Source: Phycisphaerae bacterium (GTDB lineage: Bacteria > Planctomycetota > Phycisphaerae > UBA1845 > Fen-1342). Taken from it: a stretch of 11,774 nucleotides of DNA. Each line of letters opens with the position of its first letter. The stretch's first letter is position 1. Of the stretch, positions 6,355 to 11,774 are shown piece by piece. Location: contig JALHOX010000101.1 of assembly GCA_022842805.1 (NCBI GenBank), positions 1 through 11,774 of the forward strand, written 5' to 3'. The notes below the pieces were generated by a model. The model had not been told where the DNA came from. It searched no databases and saw nothing but the letters and a program-made list of their open reading frames with translations. The position numbers and the translations under genes were made by a program.

Positions 6355-6870
6355 TCACCGCAGAAACGACTTGCCCAGCAGACGCCGAATGAGCGCGATC
6401 TGGCCGGCGTGAAACGCTTCGTGGCGAAAGCAATGGGTGACCGCACCCAGCTTGTCGCGATAGTGCGGATGGGCGGCGCCATCCTTGCCAAATGCCGGCT
6501 CGCGCAACAGGGCGTCGCTCATCTCGCGAATGGCGGCGAGCGTCTTGGTCTGCATGCTCTCCATGACGTCGAGCACGGCTTTGGGTTCGGGAAATTTGTG
6601 TTCGGCGGCCGACTGGATCGGCCCGCCCATGGGGAAATGGGACGAGAACGCGTCGTCTAATGCGCTCTTGCCGAGGCAGCGTTGAAACACGAGGACATTC
6701 TGCGAGACCGTGAGATGGCCGCAGGTCCAGAGAATATGGCCGATGCCGGCTTGCGGCTGAAAGGTCCAATCCGCCCCGCTAACGTCGGCGAGCAGCCGCC
6801 GCGTCCAGTCCCTCGTCCATTCCATCTGCTCGGCCAGTACCGCGCCGAGGCTGGTCGATCCGCCGCTCAC
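6355..6870 (-). CDS. DinB-family metal-binding protein
   Basis: This is a 171-residue four-helix-bundle protein of the DinB/YfiT superfamily. The likely metal ligands are His52 (in ILWTCGHLTVSQN) and the H-x3-H pair His150 and His154 (in FRHEAFHAGQIALIRRLLG), the arrangement used by this family to hold a divalent metal. The length is typical. Many members are thiol-dependent transferases (for example with bacillithiol or mycothiol) or stress-induced proteins, but the activity of this one cannot be told from sequence. The start codon is GTG and its GTGA overlaps the tatA stop by four bases, so translation is probably coupled to tatA. It therefore shares the tatA promoter at 7214-7242. Confidence 0.88.
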   Translation of the reverse strand: MSGGSTSLGAVLAEQMEWTRDWTRRLLADVSGADWTFQPQAGIGHILWTCGHLTVSQNVLVFQRCLGKSALDDAFSSHFPMGGPIQSAAEHKFPEPKAVLDVMESMQTKTLAAIREMSDALLREPAFGKDGAAHPHYRDKLGAVTHCFRHEAFHAGQIALIRRLLGKSFLR

Positions 6871-7124
6871 CGGTCCACCGGTTCCTTGGCGGGTGCGTTT
6901 TCCTTTTGGGCGACGGTCGGGTCGTTGGGCGGGCTCAGCCGGGCGGGAGGCTTGTCGCGCAAGTTATCGTCCACCTCGTGCATGCCCTTTTTGAACTCGT
7001 TGATCGACTTGCCCAGCGCCCGCATGACTTCCGGCAGGCGGTTGCCAAAGAGCAGCAAAGCGACCAGGCCGATCACCAACAGGTGCATGGGAGAGAGGCC
7101 GTTGATAAATCCGAGCATCATCAC
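6867..7124 (-). CDS. tatA: Sec-independent protein translocase subunit TatA/TatB
   Basis: This is an 85-residue inner-membrane protein of the twin-arginine export machine, which moves folded proteins across the membrane with TatC. It shows the standard layout: a short periplasmic N-terminus, one transmembrane helix (residues 12-27, PMHLLVIGLVALLLFG), the hinge FGNRLPE (26-32), an amphipathic helix (MRALGKSINEFKKGMHEVDD) and a polar, Pro-rich tail. TatA and TatB are hard to separate; the short tail and the FKKG motif favour TatA. The first codons are GTG-ATG-ATG (7124, 7121, 7118), so the true start may be one or two codons inward. It is the first gene of a three-gene operon; no tatC is present in the window. 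Confidence 0.9.
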   Translation of the reverse strand: MMMLGFINGLSPMHLLVIGLVALLLFGNRLPEVMRALGKSINEFKKGMHEVDDNLRDKPPARLSPPNDPTVAQKENAPAKEPVDR

Positions 7125-7213
7125 AAACCAGCCTTTCGTCGCCCCGAGCGACCTTCCGGCGCCGTGTCGGGCGTCGGCGCAGTCCGCTTTCGGCGAACTT
7201 CCACTATTTCGAG

Positions 7214-7242
7214 ATTATCGGTTGCGTGCGCGGCGCTGTCAA
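7214..7242 (-). promoter_or_regulatory. Near-consensus sigma-70 promoter of the tatA operon
   Basis: On the minus strand TTGACA (7242 to 7237) is a perfect -35 and GATAAT (7219 to 7214) a 5/6 -10, with exactly 17 bases between them. Transcription would begin near 7207, leaving a leader of about 85 bases before tatA. This is the best promoter match noticed in the window. Confidence 0.75.
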
Positions 7243-7318
7243 AGAGAATCCTAGCCGGTCGGCGGGCGAACGCGCGTTTGCGCGGCTTTTGCCGTAGGAT
7301 TCGCGGCGGAAACACGAA

Positions 7319-8737
7319 TTGACGATGCGAGCGCTGTTCGATTTTCTCCGCACCGCCGACCTGCCCTACCTCTCCCGTTTGAGTTATCGGCAAGAGTTGC
7401 GCCATCTGCTGCTGTGGGGCACGGTGGTTGGGGCGGTCGAGGGAGAGATCGCCAGCGTCATCGCCGCCAAGACCTTTCACGGTTCAAACTTTCTGGTGAC
7501 GGTGACCTGGGGCGTCCCGGTCGTCGTCAATCTGTTCAACGTTCTCTGGGGCGTCTTCTTGCGAGGCCGCGGGCGGGCGCCGATGTATCGCGCCATCGCC
7601 ATCAGCGCCTGCCTGACGCTCGCCTCGATCTTCTTCACGCCGTCCGAACCGGTCTGGGGTGGCTGGCTCTTTGCGGCTCAGATCGCCCTGGCGAATTTTT
7701 TCCTATCGGGACTCGTAACGCTTCGCACCACCATCTGGCGCGCCAATTATCCCGTTACGCATCGGGGGCGAATCGCCGGACGGCTGTCGACCGTGCGGCT
7801 GCTGATCGCGGCCATCGCGGCCGGCGTATTGGGGCTGGTCTTCGACTGGAACGAGCGGGCCTACGCCTGGGGCTATCTGGCGGTGGCTGCGTGCGGAGCG
7901 CTGGCGCTTGTTCCACTGCTGCGCTGGCGCGTTCGCGGCGAACGCAGCGAGTTTCGTCGCACTGCCCGCGAGCTTGCCGCGCGACGCGGCGCGCCGCCGC
8001 CCGATGATGATGACGACGCGACGGCCTCCATCGACGACGAACTATCGAGCAATGCGCCGGTCCGGGCCCGCGGCGGCGCGCGGGCCGGCCTGGTCGAATC
8101 GTTCGCGATTCTTCGCGACGATCGGGCCTTTGCCCGCTATCAGGTGGGCATGTTTCTGCTGGGCTCCGCAAATTTTTTCACCGGCCCGGCGGTAACGAGC
8201 ACCGTCGCGAAGGACCTCGGGCTGAGCTATTTCTGGTCGGTCGTGCTCTTGGTGCATATTCCGACCGCACTGAAATTCATCGTCATCCCCTTCTGGACCC
8301 CCTACTTCGACCGCGTCGGCGTCGTGCGATATCGCCTCACCAACTCGCTCTGCTGGATCAGCCATTACGTCTTCCTCACCGCGGCGATGGTGCTGCTGAA
8401 ACTGGGCGTGCCCTCTGCACTGGTGGGCGGCTTCGCGCTGCTGGTGGTCGCCCGCGGGCTATACGGCGTGTCGCACGGGGGTGGGCAGATCGCGTGGAAT
8501 CTGGGCCATCTGCATTTCGCGCCGGAACATCAGACCGAGCTGTACATGTCGATTCACGTGGCGCTCACCGGAGCCCGCGGCCTGATCATGCCGCTGTTGG
8601 GCTACGTCGCCTATCAGCATCTGGGGGTCGGCGCGTTTGTGATCGCGGCCGGGCTGGCTACCGCTTCCTATTTCATCTTCCGCATCGCCGACGCCTCGGA
8701 GCGTTCGCGCGCCGCGGCGCTGCATTTAAACTCCTAG
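7319..8737 (+). CDS. Major facilitator superfamily-type transporter
   Basis: This is a multi-pass membrane protein of about 472 residues with roughly ten to twelve hydrophobic helices in two halves. Helices cover approximately residues 31-50, 59-81, 91-106, 113-137, 160-175 and 182-202, then a charged linker, then a second set from about 273 to the C-terminus. The loop HRGRIAGRLSTVR (148-160) resembles the basic cytoplasmic loops of MFS carriers. The central linker (about 204-258) is unusual: a basic stretch followed by PPPDDDDDATASIDDEL (227-242). The substrate is unknown. The start is either TTG at 7319, with GGCGGA eight bases upstream, or ATG at 7325, which is farther from that site. The gene is divergent from tatA; no T-rich terminator was seen after it. 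Confidence 0.8.
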   Translation: MTMRALFDFLRTADLPYLSRLSYRQELRHLLLWGTVVGAVEGEIASVIAAKTFHGSNFLVTVTWGVPVVVNLFNVLWGVFLRGRGRAPMYRAIAISACLTLASIFFTPSEPVWGGWLFAAQIALANFFLSGLVTLRTTIWRANYPVTHRGRIAGRLSTVRLLIAAIAAGVLGLVFDWNERAYAWGYLAVAACGALALVPLLRWRVRGERSEFRRTARELAARRGAPPPDDDDDATASIDDELSSNAPVRARGGARAGLVESFAILRDDRAFARYQVGMFLLGSANFFTGPAVTSTVAKDLGLSYFWSVVLLVHIPTALKFIVIPFWTPYFDRVGVVRYRLTNSLCWISHYVFLTAAMVLLKLGVPSALVGGFALLVVARGLYGVSHGGGQIAWNLGHLHFAPEHQTELYMSIHVALTGARGLIMPLLGYVAYQHLGVGAFVIAAGLATASYFIFRIADASERSRAAALHLNS

Positions 8738-8930
8738 GCTGAAAACGCGCGACGGATGCTGCGACTCCCCTCGCGATCGGAAAGGCGAATACACTTCTGG
8801 TCGTCAGGATGCGCGACGCGGCCCGACGGCCGAATCGCGAAATCACCCTGTCGCGGCGACACGGCAAAGCGCCGCTTTCCGCGGCAAGCAACCAATGCCG
8901 GCAACGCTGACAACGCAAGGATCGTGACCC
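8738..8930. other. Gap between transporter gene and glyA
   Basis: The 193 bases hold no convincing gene. Two small hairpins can form: TGTCG-CGG-CGACA (8849-8861) and GCCGC-TTTCC-GCGGC (8871-8885). No known riboswitch for glycine, tetrahydrofolate or SAM was recognised, and no clear -35/-10 pair was seen. Confidence 0.4.
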
Positions 8931-10190
8931 TTGAAACACACGCTGCTAAATCATTCGCTGGCCGAGGTCGACTCCAAGATCGCTGCGCTGATTCACGCCG
9001 AGGAAGAGCGGCAGGAGTCGACGCTCGAGCTGATCGCGTCGGAGAATCACGTATCGCGCGCCGTGCGCGAGGCCGTCGGCTCCGTTCTGACCAATAAGTA
9101 CGCCGAGGGCTATCCCGGCAAGCGCTATTACGGCGGCTGCGTGCATTACGACGTGATCGAAGACCTGGCGCGCGAGCGAGCCAAGCAGATGTTCGGCTGC
9201 GCTCATGCCAATGTGCAGCCCCACTGCGGCGCCAATGCCAACACCGCCGTCTTTCTCGCCGCGCTGAAGCCCGGCGACACAATCCTGTCGCTCGATCTGG
9301 CGCACGGCGGACATCTGACGCACGGGCTGAAGGTCAACTTCAGCGGCGCCTATTTCAACGTTGTGCACTATGGCGTCGATCGAAAGACCGAGCGCTTTGA
9401 CATGGCCGAAGTGCGCCGGCTGGCCCGCGAACATAAGCCGAAACTCGTCATCTGCGGCGCATCGGCGTATCCGCGCACGATCGACTTTGCGGCATTTGGC
9501 GAAATCGCACGCGAGGTCGGGGCCCTCATGTTGGCCGATGTCGCGCACATCGCCGGGCTGATTGTCGCCGGCATTCACCCGAGCTCGATCGGCCACGCGA
9601 CCTTTACCACCACCACCACGCACAAGACGCTGCGCGGTCCGCGCGGCGGGTTGATCCTGTGCGACGCAGAGCACGGCCCGCTGGTCGACAAGTGGGTCTT
9701 CCCGGGTTCGCAAGGCGGCCCGCTGATGCACGTGATTGCGGGCAAAGCGGTGGCTTTTGGCGAGGCGCTGCGGCCGGAGTTCAAGGAATATCAGAAGCAG
9801 ATCGTGGTCAACGCCCGCGCCCTGGCAGAGGCGCTCGCCGCACGCGGCTATCGCCTCGTCTCCGGCGGCACAGACAACCACCTGATGCTGGTCGATTTGC
9901 GGCCGGCCTTTGCCGACGTGACGGGCAAGGACGCCGAGGCGTGGCTTGAGCAGGCCGGCATGATCACCAACAAAAACATGATCCCGTTTGATGAGCGCAA
10001 GCCGACGCAAACCAGCGGTCTGCGGCTCGGCACGCCGGCGCTCACCACCCGCGGATTGGGGCCGGCGGAGATGTCGCGCGTTGCGGAATTGCTGCACGCC
10101 GCACTCTCAACCCGCGGTGAAGCACTGGGCCTTCAGCGCGTGCGGGAGGAAGTGCGCGAGATGTGCAAGCAATTCCCGTTGGCGGGTTAG
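8931..10190 (+). CDS. glyA: Serine hydroxymethyltransferase
   Basis: This 419-residue pyridoxal-phosphate enzyme converts serine and tetrahydrofolate to glycine and 5,10-methylene-tetrahydrofolate, the main source of one-carbon units for purine and thymidylate synthesis. Landmarks are LELIASENHVSRAVREAVGS (residues 32-51), TNKYAEGYPGKRYYGG (54-69), ADVAHIAGLI (202-211) and TTTTTHKTLRGPRGG (226-240) with the PLP-binding Lys232. The length is normal for bacteria. In the motif usually written VQPHSGxxAN this protein has VQPHCGANAN, so a Cys stands at position 99 where Ser is the rule. The start is a TTG at 8931: AAGGA lies nine bases upstream, and it gives the usual N-terminal length before the LELIASEN motif. 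The nearby GTG at 8924 is out of frame. Confidence 0.97.
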   Translation: MKHTLLNHSLAEVDSKIAALIHAEEERQESTLELIASENHVSRAVREAVGSVLTNKYAEGYPGKRYYGGCVHYDVIEDLARERAKQMFGCAHANVQPHCGANANTAVFLAALKPGDTILSLDLAHGGHLTHGLKVNFSGAYFNVVHYGVDRKTERFDMAEVRRLAREHKPKLVICGASAYPRTIDFAAFGEIAREVGALMLADVAHIAGLIVAGIHPSSIGHATFTTTTTHKTLRGPRGGLILCDAEHGPLVDKWVFPGSQGGPLMHVIAGKAVAFGEALRPEFKEYQKQIVVNARALAEALAARGYRLVSGGTDNHLMLVDLRPAFADVTGKDAEAWLEQAGMITNKNMIPFDERKPTQTSGLRLGTPALTTRGLGPAEMSRVAELLHAALSTRGEALGLQRVREEVREMCKQFPLAG

Positions 10191-10211
10191 CCGCCGAGCG
10201 GCGCAGCGGCA

Positions 10212-10259
10212 GCGACGACCGTGAATCGGGCGCGGCAAATCGCGCTCGCGGATCGTCGC
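10212..10259 (+). terminator. Long hairpin just after glyA, possible terminator or mRNA-end structure
   Basis: The outer arms GCGACGA (10212-10218) and TCGTCGC (10253-10259) enclose CCG/CGG (10219-10221 with 10249-10251) and an inner stem GGGCGCG/CGCGCTC (10228-10234 with 10241-10247, one G-U pair) around the loop GCAAAT. That makes about 17 pairs with small interior loops, starting 21 bases past the glyA stop. No T-run follows directly, so it is not a textbook intrinsic terminator. Confidence 0.4.
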
Positions 10260-10432
10260 GGTCCCGGCATCGCGACTTGCCCGGCCTGGCATTTCGCGCG
10301 TTTTTTCTTCCCGTCGCAATGTCGCTCTCGGGGCGCGACATCCACTATGCAAAACGCGCATCGCTTGCGCGAAGACCCGGCTCGCCCGGGGGCGGCGAAA
10401 GCCTAAGCCGATGGTCAGGAGTAGCGCTTCGT

Positions 10433-10454
10433 GGCCGGGTGACGCACCCCGGCC
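10433..10454. repeat. GGCCGGGTG hairpin, possible dispersed palindromic element
   Basis: GGCCGGGTG (10433-10441) pairs with CACCCCGGCC (10445-10454) around the loop ACG, with one bulged C. It has nothing to do with any reading frame here. The shape is that of a REP-type intergenic palindrome, but only one copy lies in this window. Confidence 0.4.
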
Positions 10455-10547
10455 GCGGCGCGGCGACCGACAGAGCGCGCGCCTCGCTCCGAGAAGAGGC
10501 ACGCCCCGCGCGAGAATCGCAAAATCGAAAACGCGAAAGGCCCCCGG

Positions 10548-11255
10548 ATGAACACTCGCAGCGACGCATGGAACGCCAGCTATGAACGCGGCGAGAACTA
10601 CGCCTTTTATCCCAAAGAAGAGACGGTCAAGTTCCTGAACCGCTCGATTCGCAAGCGAACCGGCGTCGAGACCTTTCGCGACATTCTGACGCCGCCCCCC
10701 GGCCGTACGCGGCTGCGCGGGCTCGATTTCGGATGCGGGATCGGTCGTCACGTCGCGTTGTTCGAGGAGTTCGGCGTCGAGGCGCACGGCGTTGAAATCT
10801 CCAGAAGGAGCCTCGATGTCGCCCGCCGCCTGCTAGCCGCGGCCGGGCAGACCGCCGCGATCGATCGGCTGCGGCTGGTCGATGGAGAATCCCCCCTGCC
10901 GTTCGAAGCGGGGTATTTCGACTTCGCAACGGCTTGCGGCGTGCTCGACAGCATGCCGTTTGCACTGGCCCGGCGCTGCGTTGCTGAACTGGACCGCGTG
11001 GTTCGTTCCACGCTATTCGTCGATCTCATCAGCGGCGACGACAGCAACCACCATCTGGAGTTCGCCGGCGAGACCGTGGTCGAAACGCCGCACGAACGCG
11101 ACACGATTCAGAGCTACTTCAATTTCGAGCGGGTTCGCGAGCTTTTTGCCGGCACTCGCTTCGAAATCCGTTCGGCGCGGCTCATGACCGAACAATCGCT
11201 GACCGAGCGATTCCGCTATTCGCGCTATCACGTAACACTCGAGAAACGCAGGTAG
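10548..11255 (+). CDS. Class I SAM-dependent methyltransferase
   Basis: This is a 235-residue cytoplasmic protein with a Rossmann-type methyltransferase core. Motif I is LDFGCGIGRHVALFEEFG (residues 59-76), the glycine-rich loop that binds S-adenosylmethionine. Motif II is the acidic end of the next strand, HGVEISRRSLDVARR (80-94), with Glu83 placed to bind the ribose hydroxyls. FDFATACGVLDSMP (124-137) corresponds to motif IV. The N-terminal 20 residues (SDAWNASYERGENYAFYPKE) resemble those of Methyltransf_11/25-type enzymes acting on small molecules or sugars. The acceptor substrate is unknown. The start has AAAGG seven bases upstream. The gene stands alone between glyA and the sigma-factor gene. 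Confidence 0.87.
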   Translation: MNTRSDAWNASYERGENYAFYPKEETVKFLNRSIRKRTGVETFRDILTPPPGRTRLRGLDFGCGIGRHVALFEEFGVEAHGVEISRRSLDVARRLLAAAGQTAAIDRLRLVDGESPLPFEAGYFDFATACGVLDSMPFALARRCVAELDRVVRSTLFVDLISGDDSNHHLEFAGETVVETPHERDTIQSYFNFERVRELFAGTRFEIRSARLMTEQSLTERFRYSRYHVTLEKRR

Positions 11256-11307
11256 CGGTTACGGCCCCACCGACCCCATCGACCGCCGCGGTCTGCGGCT
11301 GAGGCGA

Positions 11308-11345
11308 GGGAGCGACTTTTCGGCAGTCCGAGATCGGTCGCTCCC
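11308..11345. promoter_or_regulatory. Two-helix hairpin between methyltransferase and sigma-factor genes
   Basis: GGGAGCGAC (11308-11316) and GTCGCTCCC (11337-11345) form a perfect 9-base inverted repeat. Inside it, TCGG (11320-11323) pairs with CCGA (11328-11331) around CAGT. It ends 25 bases before the sigma-factor ATG and lacks a T-tail. It could end the methyltransferase mRNA, act as an operator or structure the sigma-factor leader. Confidence 0.5.
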
Positions 11346-11370
11346 ATGGTACGATGATTTCCGCAGCCGT

Positions 11371-11774
11371 ATGACCGAAACCGAATTGATGCAATCCGCC
11401 GTCGCGGGCGATGCCGCCGCCCTGTCGGAGTTGCTTCGTCGGCACGCCCCGTTGGTGCGCAATCAACTTTCCATCGACTCCAAGTGGCAAAGCGCCATCG
11501 ACGCGGACGACGTCATTCAGGTGACGCTCCTGGAAGCGTTTCTGCGGATCGACAGTTTCTCGCCCGGAGGCGCGGGTAGCTTTTATCGCTGGCTGAGCCG
11601 CATCGCCGACAACAACCTGCGCGACGCGATCAAGGGCCTTGAGCGGCTGAAGCGACCGCCGCCGGCGGTGCAGGCCGCTCGCGGCGCAGATGAATCATGC
11701 GTCGATCTGATTGCGATGCTGGGTGTGACGTCGACCACGCCCAGCCGGGTCGTCGGTCAGAAGGAGGCCCGGAC
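11371..11774 (+). CDS. ECF-like RNA polymerase sigma factor, N-terminal part
   Basis: The frame starts with ATG at 11371 and runs off the window end after 134 codons, so the gene is incomplete. Residues 13-60 resemble sigma region 2 of ECF-like factors: a short helix (AALSELLRRHAPLVR), then DADDVIQVTLLEAFLRIDSF (44-63), where DDVIQ corresponds to the conserved D-(V/L)-(V/T)-Q core that contacts RNA polymerase. FYRWLSRIADNNLRDAIKG (71-89) corresponds to the -10-recognising helix. Region 4 is only beginning to appear at the end. The style matches the many ECF-like sigma factors of planctomycetes. No anti-sigma partner is visible, and no good ribosome-binding site precedes the ATG. The start is the best of three nearby ATGs, as the other two are in other frames. 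Confidence 0.83.
   Translation, partial: MTETELMQSAVAGDAAALSELLRRHAPLVRNQLSIDSKWQSAIDADDVIQVTLLEAFLRIDSFSPGGAGSFYRWLSRIADNNLRDAIKGLERLKRPPPAVQAARGADESCVDLIAMLGVTSTTPSRVVGQKEAR

Larger units (their letters stand above)
10191..10547. other. 357-base gap after glyA with two strong hairpins
   Basis: No supported gene was found here; the open frames lack family similarity and a ribosome-binding site and reflect high GC. The stretch holds two stable hairpins (10212-10259 and 10433-10454) and a T-run at 10301-10306 with no good stem directly before it. No promoter pair was convincing. Confidence 0.5.

Noticed and set aside
6308..6769. Longer N-terminus for the LolA-like protein
   Set aside because: It would overlap the DinB gene out of frame, and the signal peptide with a ribosome-binding site begins at 6307.
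8738..8930. Glycine or tetrahydrofolate riboswitch before glyA
   Set aside because: Only two small hairpins are present and none of the conserved core sequences of those riboswitches was seen.
10163..10585. 140-codon plus-strand frame in the glyA-methyltransferase gap
   Set aside because: The composition is Arg/Ser/Gly-rich without motifs, and it overlaps both neighbouring genes in another frame.

Overview
The window is GC-rich, densely coded DNA from a bacterium that is most likely a planctomycete, possibly of the Phycisphaerae type. That placement is inferred from several family traits: a PEP-CTERM sorting tail, a paired dockerin-like calcium motif of the kind common on planctomycete secreted proteins, a pseudopilin with a FTLIELLVVIG leader, and an ECF-like sigma factor. 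No rRNA, tRNA, CRISPR array, transposase or phage gene was seen.

Layout. Positions 1-2366 (+) hold three exported proteins in a row: the end of a PEP-CTERM protein, a dockerin-type secreted protein and a type II pseudopilin-like protein. A short gap with small palindromes and a direct repeat follows (2367-2504). purM (-) and pyrH (+) are then divergent around a 253-base gap. pyrH overlaps by one base a gene for a CX5R (dual-specificity/tyrosine) phosphatase. 56 bases further on comes a short gene that ordinary ORF calling loses because it contains an in-frame TGA. From 5477 to 7124 (-) lies a compact operon of tatA, a DinB-family gene and a secreted LolA-like protein, behind a near-consensus sigma-70 promoter at 7214-7242. 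A divergent MFS-type transporter, glyA, a SAM-dependent methyltransferase and the start of an ECF-like sigma factor, cut by the window end, complete the + strand.

Main discovery. Positions 5216-5443 encode a complete 75-residue SelW/Rdx-family protein if the TGA at 5246-5248 is read as selenocysteine. The UGA falls exactly at the second position of the family's redox motif (C-T-M-U). The gene has a strong AAGGAGG ribosome-binding site, and the frame after the TGA stays open and well conserved to a TAG. A hairpin with a G-first loop (CCGCCA-GUU-UGGCGG) sits 22 bases after the UGA, where a bacterial SECIS element belongs. The organism should therefore carry selA, selB, selC and selD elsewhere.

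How the genes fit together. purM, pyrH and glyA are housekeeping enzymes of purine, pyrimidine and one-carbon metabolism. The first three genes serve the cell surface or secretion. tatA serves protein export. The phosphatase and the selenoprotein follow pyrH on the same strand and may be co-transcribed with it, but no functional link to UMP kinase is evident.
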